Shown: in pieces, positions 7,933 through 13,038 of the stretch
How the letters are laid out: each line of letters opens with the position of its first letter
Position numbering within the stretch: the stretch's first letter is position 1
IMG/VR virus record: IMGVR_UViG_3300009172_001144
Location: 1-31,761 of that record
Strand: one strand, 5' to 3'
Length of the DNA: 31,761 bases
Origin: a virus
The notes under the pieces: model-generated
What the model was told of the DNA's origin: nothing
Databases searched by the model: none
Seen by the model: the letters and a program-made list of their open reading frames with translations, nothing else
Translations under genes and position numbers: made by a program

Positions 7933-8459
7933 GTATATTTAATTGGGGAAAGAAAAAGGTGAACAAGATACCAGAGATTGATTTCGGTAAGGGCAAGTTC
8001 TTATCGACTAAAACATATGGCAACGACAGAGGTTTCTCATGTTGCTTTAGACAATGGAAAGCAAAACATTCACATTGTTCTTTATTACATGGTTACTCAC
8101 TAGGATTCAAACTTGTGTTTGAGTGTGATAGACTTGATGAACGTAATTGGGTTATGGACTTTGGTGGTTTGAAAGAACTTAAAGACTGGTTAGAAGATCA
8201 CTTTGATCACACTATTGTTGTATCAAAAGATGATCCTGAGATAGGACAGTTAAGAGCATTAGAGAAACGTGGACTAGCAAAAGTTAAAGTGTTTGACAAT
8301 GTAGGATCAGAGAAATTTGCAGAAGAAGTATTCAAGCAAATGACTATCATCATTGAACGATCAAAGTATCAAAAGAAAGCACTTAACCCTACAGTAAGAG
8401 TTAAGAGTGTAGAAGTGTTTGAACACGATGCTAACTCAGCAATCTACGAGAGGGCATAA
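7929..8459 (+). CDS. queD: 6-carboxytetrahydropterin synthase-like (QueD)
   Basis: QueD converts dihydroneopterin triphosphate to 6-carboxytetrahydropterin, the substrate of QueE. The 176-residue protein has the T-fold family marks: FRQWKAKHSHC with catalytic-type Cys50, LHGYS (53-57), WVMDFGGLKELKDW, FDHTIVV, and the final EVFEHDANSAIY with the conserved Glu. Two zinc-ligand positions of E. coli QueD differ: the first His is Phe40 (CCFRQW where bacterial relatives have CAHRQW) and the third is Tyr56. The Tyr also occurs in bacterial relatives, by memory; the Phe appears to be a phage-type change. The start has a very strong SD (AAGGAG). It lies 0.7 kb downstream of folE. Confidence 0.92.
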   Translation: MSIFNWGKKKVNKIPEIDFGKGKFLSTKTYGNDRGFSCCFRQWKAKHSHCSLLHGYSLGFKLVFECDRLDERNWVMDFGGLKELKDWLEDHFDHTIVVSKDDPEIGQLRALEKRGLAKVKVFDNVGSEKFAEEVFKQMTIIIERSKYQKKALNPTVRVKSVEVFEHDANSAIYERA

Positions 8460-8542
8460 TGGATACTTTTACACTACTGTTTGCAGTAGGATTAATGATA
8501 GCAATTTATATCTACTATAATAACAACAGACCGAAGTTTTAA
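8459..8542 (+). CDS. 27-residue single-pass membrane peptide
   Basis: The sequence MDTFTLLFAVGLMIAIYIYY followed by a polar NNNRPKF tail is one transmembrane helix. The ATG overlaps the queD stop (TAATG) and the stop is 1 nt before the next gene, so the spacing itself supports a coding role. No function can be given; phages often carry such micro-membrane proteins. Confidence 0.55.
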   Translation: MDTFTLLFAVGLMIAIYIYYNNNRPKF

Positions 8543-8543
8543 T

Positions 8544-8798
8544 ATGGCTATAGGACAAACAATGTCATTCGCAACTTTACCAAGAGATAGAGTTGTACAT
8601 ATATGTCAGGGTTCAAATAAAGCAGATGTATTTGAGACTATCTTAAAAGAGCATCCACAGATCGCCAGAGAGCGCCTTATAGAACGATTGACAGATAAAG
8701 GGATCGATGATACAGATAGAATTTTAAAAGATATGGATGATTACATCGAACTGCACAATGCAGGTCTATCATCTGCAATAGGAATATTAGGTTTATAA
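8544..8798 (+). CDS. Small hypothetical protein, 84 aa
   Basis: I do not recognise it. It is an 84-residue, soluble, mostly helical protein with a central basic/acidic helix (ARERLIERLTDKGIDDTDRI). The form (a helix-turn-helix-like pair around residues 40-65) could bind nucleic acid, but no signature is present. It is flanked by two membrane micro-proteins with 1-nt spacing or overlap on both sides, so it is part of the same translation unit. Confidence 0.65.
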   Translation: MAIGQTMSFATLPRDRVVHICQGSNKADVFETILKEHPQIARERLIERLTDKGIDDTDRILKDMDDYIELHNAGLSSAIGILGL

Positions 8799-8941
8799 TG
8801 TTAGAAGTTATAGGCTTTTTTGCTCTCGCATATCTTGTTATCAAATTCTTTCCAGAGATACTTGAAGCAGTGTTTAAGTTTTCTGTAATAGTAATAGGGG
8901 TCACATTCTTTATGATTTTAATGTTTGTGGCATTTCAGTAA
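8798..8941 (+). CDS. 47-residue membrane peptide with two hydrophobic segments
   Basis: Starts MLEVIGFFALAYLVIKFFPE and continues with a second hydrophobic run (VIVIGVTFFMILMFVAF), so it should span the membrane twice. The ATG overlaps the previous stop (TAATG). Function unknown; location inferred from hydrophobicity only. Confidence 0.6.
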   Translation: MLEVIGFFALAYLVIKFFPEILEAVFKFSVIVIGVTFFMILMFVAFQ

Positions 8942-8967
8942 TAAATATAATAGTAGTATATTATAAT
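8940..8967 (+). promoter_or_regulatory. Late-like box AATAAATA plus two TATAAT boxes
   Basis: AATAAATA (8940-8947) fits the NATAAATA pattern. TATAAT occurs at 8946-8951 and 8962-8967. No good TTGAC -35 is found at the right distance, so I favour a late-type start for the gene at 8979. Confidence 0.4.
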
Positions 8968-8978
8968 AGGAGAATAAC

Positions 8979-9317
8979 ATGGCAGACAAAAAAACTAAAA
9001 AGCCAGTAAAGAAAACTGTTGTTAAAAAGACAGTTGCTAAGAAATCTAAAGTTACTTTAGATAATTTTCCTTTTGATGAATTGTTAAAGATTTGTAAAAA
9101 GGATACAGTAATTGCAGATAAAATACAGCAATTGATAAGTGATTATGCATTTGAAAAGGACCAAACAGAACGTGAAAGATGCATTTGTATTGCTTTCGGT
9201 AACTGGGCATTGGTGTATGATAAAAACAATGATGGCACCGTTGATGATTTTGAACTTGACAGCAACAAACGTGCTGATAAAATCTTAAAAGCGATGAACA
9301 AAATTATCAACAAATAA
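8979..9317 (+). CDS. Lys-rich-tail protein with an EF-hand calcium-binding loop
   Basis: A 112-residue protein in two parts. Residues 1-25 are a Lys/Val/Thr tail (KKTKKPVKKTVVKKTVAKK) much like the tail of the fusion protein at 1415. The rest is helical and contains DKNNDGTVDDFE at 81-92, a textbook 12-residue EF-hand loop. Its ligands are Asp81, Asn83, Asp85, Gly86, Asp89 and Glu92. A helix precedes it (IAFGNWALVY) and another follows (RADKILKAMNKIINK), as an EF-hand requires. Calcium binding is therefore likely; the role is unknown. The tail may bind nucleic acid. The start has a good SD (AGGAG). Confidence 0.8.
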   Translation: MADKKTKKPVKKTVVKKTVAKKSKVTLDNFPFDELLKICKKDTVIADKIQQLISDYAFEKDQTERERCICIAFGNWALVYDKNNDGTVDDFELDSNKRADKILKAMNKIINK

Positions 9318-9514
9318 TGGGAGTACCGAGTCCACACGGCGTTGGCCCTGATACGATAAGGATGACCATTCAAGTTGAAGTTCCGTATAGTAATGATACA
9401 ATGAATTACGGATATAATAGTAAACAACTGATTAGAGATTACATTAACAGTAATGAGTTCAGTAGTTATAAGATAGAAGCAGGAGCAATAGAATGGCAAA
9501 AAGAGAATCAGTAA
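9317..9514 (+). CDS. Small hypothetical protein, 65 aa
   Basis: I do not recognise this 65-residue protein. A beta strand (TIRMTIQVEVPYS) is followed by a helix (NSKQLIRDYINS) and a final strand, a small alpha/beta shape. The ATG overlaps the preceding stop (AATAATG) and its end overlaps the next micro-gene by 22 nt. There is no membrane segment. Confidence 0.65.
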   Translation: MGVPSPHGVGPDTIRMTIQVEVPYSNDTMNYGYNSKQLIRDYINSNEFSSYKIEAGAIEWQKENQ

Positions 9515-9666
9515 TAAAGAAAGCAGAAGTCTACGTAGTTGAACTATGGGAAGACGGTGAACTGAAGGAAGAAAGGTACCTCGAAGGTAAATCTAAAGCA
9601 TATGCAGAATCATGTGCTGAAAACTGGACTAACGGTGTAATAAAGGAAGCAAATGAACAACATTAA
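9493..9666 (+). CDS. Small acidic hypothetical protein, 57 aa
   Basis: Reads MAKRESVIKKAEVYVVELWE and then an acidic, Lys/Glu-rich stretch to EANEQH. The SD AGGAG lies 7 nt before the ATG at 9493. It overlaps both neighbours (22 nt upstream, 14 nt downstream), typical of coupled phage genes. I recognise no family; a small beta-sheet domain is plausible from the alternating EVYVVELWE. Confidence 0.6.
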   Translation: MAKRESVIKKAEVYVVELWEDGELKEERYLEGKSKAYAESCAENWTNGVIKEANEQH

Positions 9667-10216
9667 AAAAATTCATATCAATCATGTAAAAAATGGTGTG
9701 CAAGAAATTTTAAGACAGATGCACCTGGATAACTTTAGACCTGACTATGTAGTAGGAATCACTAGAGGAGGATTATTTCCTGCTATAATGATCTCACACT
9801 ATCTTAAAGTACCTATGCATGCCTTAGATGTTTCATTACGTGACAATGTTCAGGGTGGTCCAGAGTCTAATTGTTGGATGGCAGCCGATGCGTTTGGAGC
9901 ATTAAATCCAGAAGAAGTTGAACTACACAAGAGTCGTTGGGACATAAACTGTCGCAAAAAGATTCTTATAGTTGAAGACATCAATGATTCGGGTGCAACA
10001 CTCAATTGGATCAAACAAGATTGGGAAGCTGGTTGCTTTCCAGAAGAAAAGGCTACTTGGAATGTAGTATGGAATGAAAACGTAAAGTTTTCTGTACTCG
10101 TTAATAACGAATCAAGTACATTCGATGGTGTGAATTATCAATACGATTCAATCAATCGAATAGATGACCCTGACATATGGTTAGATTTCCCCTGGGAATC
10201 ATGGTGGCTAGATTAG
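9653..10216 (+). CDS. Type I phosphoribosyltransferase, purine-type
   Basis: The 187-residue protein has the PRPP loop of type I phosphoribosyltransferases, ILIVEDINDSGATL (104-117), with the acidic pair and the D-S-G-x-T core. It also has the N-terminal substrate loop VVGITRGGLFPAIMIS and the C-terminal DIWLDFPWE seen in xanthine/guanine phosphoribosyltransferases. It would join a purine base to PRPP to give the nucleotide. Guanine, xanthine or hypoxanthine are likely; a deazaguanine base is an appealing alternative since it lies between queD and queE, but nothing in the sequence proves it. SD AAGGA; it overlaps the previous micro-gene. Confidence 0.88.
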   Translation: MNNIKKIHINHVKNGVQEILRQMHLDNFRPDYVVGITRGGLFPAIMISHYLKVPMHALDVSLRDNVQGGPESNCWMAADAFGALNPEEVELHKSRWDINCRKKILIVEDINDSGATLNWIKQDWEAGCFPEEKATWNVVWNENVKFSVLVNNESSTFDGVNYQYDSINRIDDPDIWLDFPWESWWLD

Positions 10217-10224
10217 CCAATTTG

Positions 10225-10236
10225 GGCAAATTTGCC
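10225..10236 (+). repeat. 12-bp perfect palindrome abutting a -35 box
   Basis: GGCAAATTTGCC is a perfect palindrome whose last base directly precedes the TTGACT at 10237. The position suits an operator for a repressor or activator. No identical copy was noticed elsewhere in the window. Confidence 0.5.
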
Positions 10237-10265
10237 TTGACTTTACATAATAGAGGTGTTATAAT
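10237..10265 (+). promoter_or_regulatory. sigma70-type promoter with start site at the next start codon
   Basis: TTGACT (10237-10242), 17-bp spacer, TATAAT (10260-10265). The predicted start (about 10272) falls on the ATG at 10271, so the first mRNA would have essentially no leader. It could equally serve queE further down. Confidence 0.7.
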
Positions 10266-10270
10266 TAATT

Positions 10271-10489
10271 ATGATTGAAATAATACAAATACTGTTTGGT
10301 ATTGCATTTAGTGTAGTTGCACTGTATGGACTATGGTTGAGTTCTGTTGAATTAAGTTACAGATCACAACTAAGAAAAATTACAGGCGGGTATTACGACT
10401 TTGAAATAGATGAAGTCTTAATCGAGTGGGGAATGACTAGAGAAGAAGCCCTTAGAAAACATGGATTTATATACAGCGATAAAAAATAG
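10271..10489 (+). CDS. Small membrane protein, 72 aa
   Basis: One N-terminal transmembrane helix (IQILFGIAFSVVALYGLWL) is followed by a basic hinge (SYRSQLRKI) and a soluble acidic tail with a helix (DEVLIEWGMTREEALRKHG). I recognise no family. The strong promoter upstream puts the predicted transcription start on its ATG, so translation may be leaderless. The stop touches the queE start (TAGATG), linking the two genes in one transcript. Confidence 0.7.
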   Translation: MIEIIQILFGIAFSVVALYGLWLSSVELSYRSQLRKITGGYYDFEIDEVLIEWGMTREEALRKHGFIYSDKK

Positions 10490-11371
10490 ATGACACTAAA
10501 GTATAGTGAAACATTCTTTTCTGCACAAGGTGAAGGACAATACGTAGGCATTCCGTCTTTATGGATGCGGTTCTTTCTATGCAATTTACAATGCAATGGC
10601 TTCGGTCAGAAAGATCCTACAAATCCTGAGACATACGAACTTCCTTATGAAACTATTGATATCACAAACATAGACAGTGTATTTGATCTGCCTGTGTTTG
10701 ACAAAGGATGCGATAGTTCTTATACATGGAGTAAGAAGTATAAACATCTAATGACTGATAAGACAGTAGATGAAGCATGTGATGAACTTACTGCACATCT
10801 ACCGCATGGTAAGTTTATACATCCAGCAACAGGACAAGAAACACACATGGTGTTTACAGGTGGAGAGCCGATGATTAAAGGCACACAACCTGGCATGATG
10901 GATATCTTAGATGAGTTCGGTAAAAGAAATAACATGCCTAACTATGTAACAATAGAGACTAACGGTACAAGACCTATCGAAGATAACTTTGCTAACTATA
11001 TACAAGATTGGTCATCAAGTGGTAGAGAATGGTACTGGAGTCTGAGTCCTAAACTATGGGCAACTGCTGGTGAGAAATCTAAGAAAGCAATCAAACCTGA
11101 AGTAATCGGTAGATATGCAGAAGTATCTAACAAGGGTCAGTTAAAGTTTGTAGTCAATGGAACCGACGAGAGTTGGAGAGAAGTAGAAGAAAATATAAAA
11201 CTGTTTAGAGAAGCAGGATGTAATTTTCCCGTATGGATTATGGGAGTAGGTGGAACATATGAAGGTCTAGTTCAGACTGAAGCAACGATTGCAGATGAAG
11301 CAATACAACGTGGATACTACTATACTAGCAGAGTTCACGTACACATTTATGGTAACGCAATCGGAAAATAA
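10490..11371 (+). CDS. queE: 7-carboxy-7-deazaguanine synthase (QueE), radical SAM
   Basis: QueE turns 6-carboxytetrahydropterin into 7-carboxy-7-deazaguanine using S-adenosylmethionine and a 4Fe-4S cluster. Seen are the N-terminal FFSAQGEGQYVGIPS, typical of the family, cluster cysteines Cys31, Cys35 and Cys74, the VFTGGEP SAM-binding motif, and IETNGT. The cysteine spacing is unusual: CxxxC is followed by 38 residues before the third Cys (KGCDSSYTW), where bacterial QueE has CxxxCxxC. The same arrangement occurs in related phage QueE proteins, by memory, so it is probably functional. At 293 residues it is longer than E. coli QueE (223). iscU lies 280 nt downstream. Confidence 0.94.
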   Translation: MTLKYSETFFSAQGEGQYVGIPSLWMRFFLCNLQCNGFGQKDPTNPETYELPYETIDITNIDSVFDLPVFDKGCDSSYTWSKKYKHLMTDKTVDEACDELTAHLPHGKFIHPATGQETHMVFTGGEPMIKGTQPGMMDILDEFGKRNNMPNYVTIETNGTRPIEDNFANYIQDWSSSGREWYWSLSPKLWATAGEKSKKAIKPEVIGRYAEVSNKGQLKFVVNGTDESWREVEENIKLFREAGCNFPVWIMGVGGTYEGLVQTEATIADEAIQRGYYYTSRVHVHIYGNAIGK

Positions 11372-11391
11372 TAAAAATCAATGATTTACAT

Positions 11392-11400
11392 GATAAATAC
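11392..11400 (+). promoter_or_regulatory. T4-late-like promoter box GATAAATAC
   Basis: GATAAATA followed by C lies 25 nt upstream of the ATG at 11425, the distance expected for a late start plus a short leader. The flanking ACATG/CATGT form an inverted repeat around it. No -35 is evident. Confidence 0.5.
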
Positions 11401-11424
11401 ATGTGAAGATTAGGAAAAATAACA

Positions 11425-11625
11425 ATGAATTATCTATTAGAAGCATTAATCAAAAAACTTGAAGGCGAAGTCGCAATGGCAAAAGCCAACATCAAGGTAT
11501 ATGAAACTAACCCAGCAGGGATTGGTGAACACCCAGACGTGGTTCAAGCAATTGAAACACAGATCGAAGTGATAGCAGGTGCAGAGGAGAAGATAGAAAC
11601 AATTCGTAAACATTACGGAACTTAA
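11425..11625 (+). CDS. Small coiled-coil protein, 66 aa
   Basis: A 66-residue, mostly helical protein (ALIKKLEGEVAMAKANIKVY, then a Pro/Gly turn GIGEHPD, then another charged helix to RKHYGT), so a helical hairpin. Similar small proteins are common in T4-like marine phages, by memory, without known function. SD AGGAAAAATAACA precedes it, and a late-type promoter box sits 25 nt upstream. Confidence 0.75.
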   Translation: MNYLLEALIKKLEGEVAMAKANIKVYETNPAGIGEHPDVVQAIETQIEVIAGAEEKIETIRKHYGT

Positions 11626-11650
11626 TAAGTTTTTGTAGTAGTAAAGTAAT

Positions 11651-12136
11651 ATGGCATATTCACAAAAAGTAGTAGATAGATTTGAAGAAGTTCTCAAAAA
11701 TCCCGAACAACACTCAGTAGGAAAATTTGATCCAAATGATGCAGACGTAGCAACTGGCATGACAGGCGCACCAGCATGTGGTGATGTAATGAAACTTCAA
11801 CTTAAACTAGACAAAAATGAAAAGATTACTGATGTAAAATTTAAAACATACGGTTGTGGAAGTGCAATAGCAAGTTCAACGATGTTTGTTGAAATGTTAG
11901 TAGGCAAAACAGTAGAAGAAGCACAGTTAATTAAAGACAGAGATATCGCAGAGGCATTAGAGTTGCCTTCCATTAAACTGCATTGTTCAGTACTAGCGGA
12001 AGCAAGTATTAAAGATGCTCTTAAAAACTGGGACGGGAAGCGAGAAGAATTTATTGGAAGTAGTGATAGCATGATTGGACATAACAGTCAAGGACTACTT
12101 CAAATAGAGGAACCGACTACTACAGTCGAAATTTAA
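11651..12136 (+). CDS. iscU: IscU/NifU-type Fe-S cluster scaffold
   Basis: IscU assembles 2Fe-2S and 4Fe-4S clusters on three cysteines before handing them to apo-enzymes. All key residues are present: Cys43 and Asp45 in GAPACGDVMK, Cys69 in TYGCGSAIASS, and LPSIKLHC with His111 and Cys112, where LPSIK corresponds to the HscA-binding LPPVK motif. The body aligns with E. coli IscU (128 aa). An extra C-terminal tail of about 30 residues (from GSSDSMIGHNS) is not in the bacterial protein. No desulfurase (IscS) is in the window, so it would depend on the host. Its position downstream of the 4Fe-4S enzyme QueE is suggestive. Confidence 0.95.
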   Translation: MAYSQKVVDRFEEVLKNPEQHSVGKFDPNDADVATGMTGAPACGDVMKLQLKLDKNEKITDVKFKTYGCGSAIASSTMFVEMLVGKTVEEAQLIKDRDIAEALELPSIKLHCSVLAEASIKDALKNWDGKREEFIGSSDSMIGHNSQGLLQIEEPTTTVEI

Positions 12137-12157
12137 CACACACAACTACGGAGAGAA

Positions 12158-12379
12158 ATGCCAATAAAGTTTAAACCATCACAAACTGTTATCGTAAGAG
12201 GAACAAGTAAAAAAGTAACAACACATTATTACATGAAACAAGTATCTAAAGAAGAATTGTTTAAAGAAATTAATGCAGATAAGCCTAATAAAAAACGCAG
12301 AGCAAAATGCATCAGAGAGTTAGAACGCAGAGGAGTTAATATAAGTTGGACAAGCATACCGAAGGACAGTATCGCATAG
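12158..12379 (+). CDS. Conserved small phage protein, 73 aa
   Basis: A basic 73-residue protein beginning MPIKFKPSQTVIVRGTSKK and then THYYMKQVSKEELFKEIN, ending in a basic helix (KRRAKCIRELERRG). I recall very similar proteins from cyanophages and other marine T4-like phages, always of unknown function. The basic charge fits nucleic-acid binding. SD GGAGAGA. The 3' end overlaps the SET gene by 34 nt. Confidence 0.8.
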   Translation: MPIKFKPSQTVIVRGTSKKVTTHYYMKQVSKEELFKEINADKPNKKRRAKCIRELERRGVNISWTSIPKDSIA

Positions 12380-12837
12380 ACGAGTCTAAATTTGGCAGAG
12401 GAGTATTTGTTACTCAATCAATAACAAAAGGTAGTTCAATTTTAAAACTAACAGGTCCTCATATATCTTTACAAGAAGTATATCGTAGGGGAGAGCATCA
12501 ATGCAATCCACTTCAAATTTCTAATGAAACATATGTCGATCTGGAACCCCCGGGTTTATTAATTAATCATCATTGTAATCCAAACTGTGGTATACTCAAC
12601 GATGATACTATCATTGCATTAAGAGATATTGAAGCAGGAGAAGAAATCTTCTATGATTATTCTACTACGATTAGTGATGATTTTGAAGAAGACGGAAGTG
12701 AATTTTTTATGCCATGTGACTGTGAAGACATACAATGTAGAAATAAGATAGGTGATTTCAAGTATCTGTCTGAATCCAAACAACAGTATTATCTTTCAAA
12801 CAATACAGTAATGTCTTTTATTGTTGAAAAGGCTTGA
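12346..12837 (+). CDS. SET-domain protein lysine methyltransferase
   Basis: SET domains move a methyl group from S-adenosylmethionine to protein lysine. The 163 residues include FGRGVFVTQ (18-20 GRG, cofactor loop), LINHHCNPNCG (the NHxCxPN signature, 74-80), AGEEIFYDY with the catalytic Tyr, and a post-SET zinc-type tail with Cys124, Cys126 and Cys131 (PCDCEDIQCRNK). It is a complete, compact SET unit. The start is TTG at 12346, preceded by GAGGAG about 10 nt away; no in-frame ATG lies near. A sigma70 promoter begins inside its stop codon. The target could be a host ribosomal protein, RNA polymerase or a phage protein; that cannot be read. Confidence 0.9.
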   Translation: MDKHTEGQYRIDESKFGRGVFVTQSITKGSSILKLTGPHISLQEVYRRGEHQCNPLQISNETYVDLEPPGLLINHHCNPNCGILNDDTIIALRDIEAGEEIFYDYSTTISDDFEEDGSEFFMPCDCEDIQCRNKIGDFKYLSESKQQYYLSNNTVMSFIVEKA

Positions 12838-12862
12838 CATTAGTAATAAAAACCAGTATAAT
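12834..12862 (+). promoter_or_regulatory. Near-consensus sigma70 promoter for a short RNA
   Basis: TTGACA (12834-12839), 17-bp spacer, TATAAT (12857-12862), the exact textbook consensus. Predicted start about 12869. It is preceded by AAAAGGC, an extension shared with other strong promoters in this window. The next strong terminator is at 12964-12989. Confidence 0.8.
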
Positions 12863-12868
12863 AATCGA

Positions 12869-12989
12869 ACTATGATAACTATACACCTGACGGGAGTTCC
12901 CAGCCGAGTTAGGATACAAAGATAATAAAGATGGGCCGAACATACATAAACAATATAGAGATTGAAGGGTGGCGTCACCCTTCCTTTTT
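12869..12989 (+). ncRNA. Candidate small structured RNA (about 120 nt)
   Basis: A consensus promoter and an intrinsic terminator bracket about 120 nt with no convincing gene. The 5' part can fold: CCTGAC (12886-12891) pairs with GTTAGG (12908-12913) around an inner GGG-AGTT-CCC hairpin (12892-12901). Two short frames exist (17 aa at 12872, 34 aa at 12931), but the second would run through the terminator stem and has no SD. It could be an independent small RNA or a leader that terminates before the glycosyltransferase. I could not match it to a named riboswitch from memory. Confidence 0.5.
12964..12989 (+). terminator. Intrinsic terminator
   Basis: Perfect 8-bp stem GAAGGGTG / CACCCTTC with the tetraloop GCGT, followed by CTTTTT. 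Together with the promoter at 12834 it defines a short transcript. Confidence 0.8.
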
Positions 12990-13002
12990 GGGTAGATTGC
13001 AG

Positions 13003-13031
13003 TTGACTGGCATATTAAAAGGTAGTATAAT
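13003..13031 (+). promoter_or_regulatory. sigma70-type promoter of the GT4 gene
   Basis: TTGACT (13003-13008), 17-bp spacer, TATAAT (13026-13031). Predicted start near 13038, one base before the ATG at 13039, implying a leaderless message. It lies just after the intrinsic terminator of the upstream RNA. Confidence 0.75.
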
Positions 13032-13038
13032 ATAACAT

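Noticed and set aside
9143-9499. 118-aa minus-strand frame opposite the EF-hand gene
   Set aside because: Antisense to three well-supported plus-strand genes, no SD, composition of a reversed reading frame.
11446-11760. 104-aa minus-strand frame
   Set aside because: Lies opposite the coiled-coil protein and iscU; Phe/Cys/Tyr-rich translation typical of antisense shadow.
12872-12925. 17-aa frame in the candidate small RNA
   Set aside because: Too short to judge; starts 3 nt after the predicted transcription start without SD. Could be a leader peptide but nothing supports it.
12931-13035. 34-aa frame starting MGRTYINN
   Set aside because: It would translate the terminator stem and the next promoter and has no SD; kept as part of the candidate RNA.
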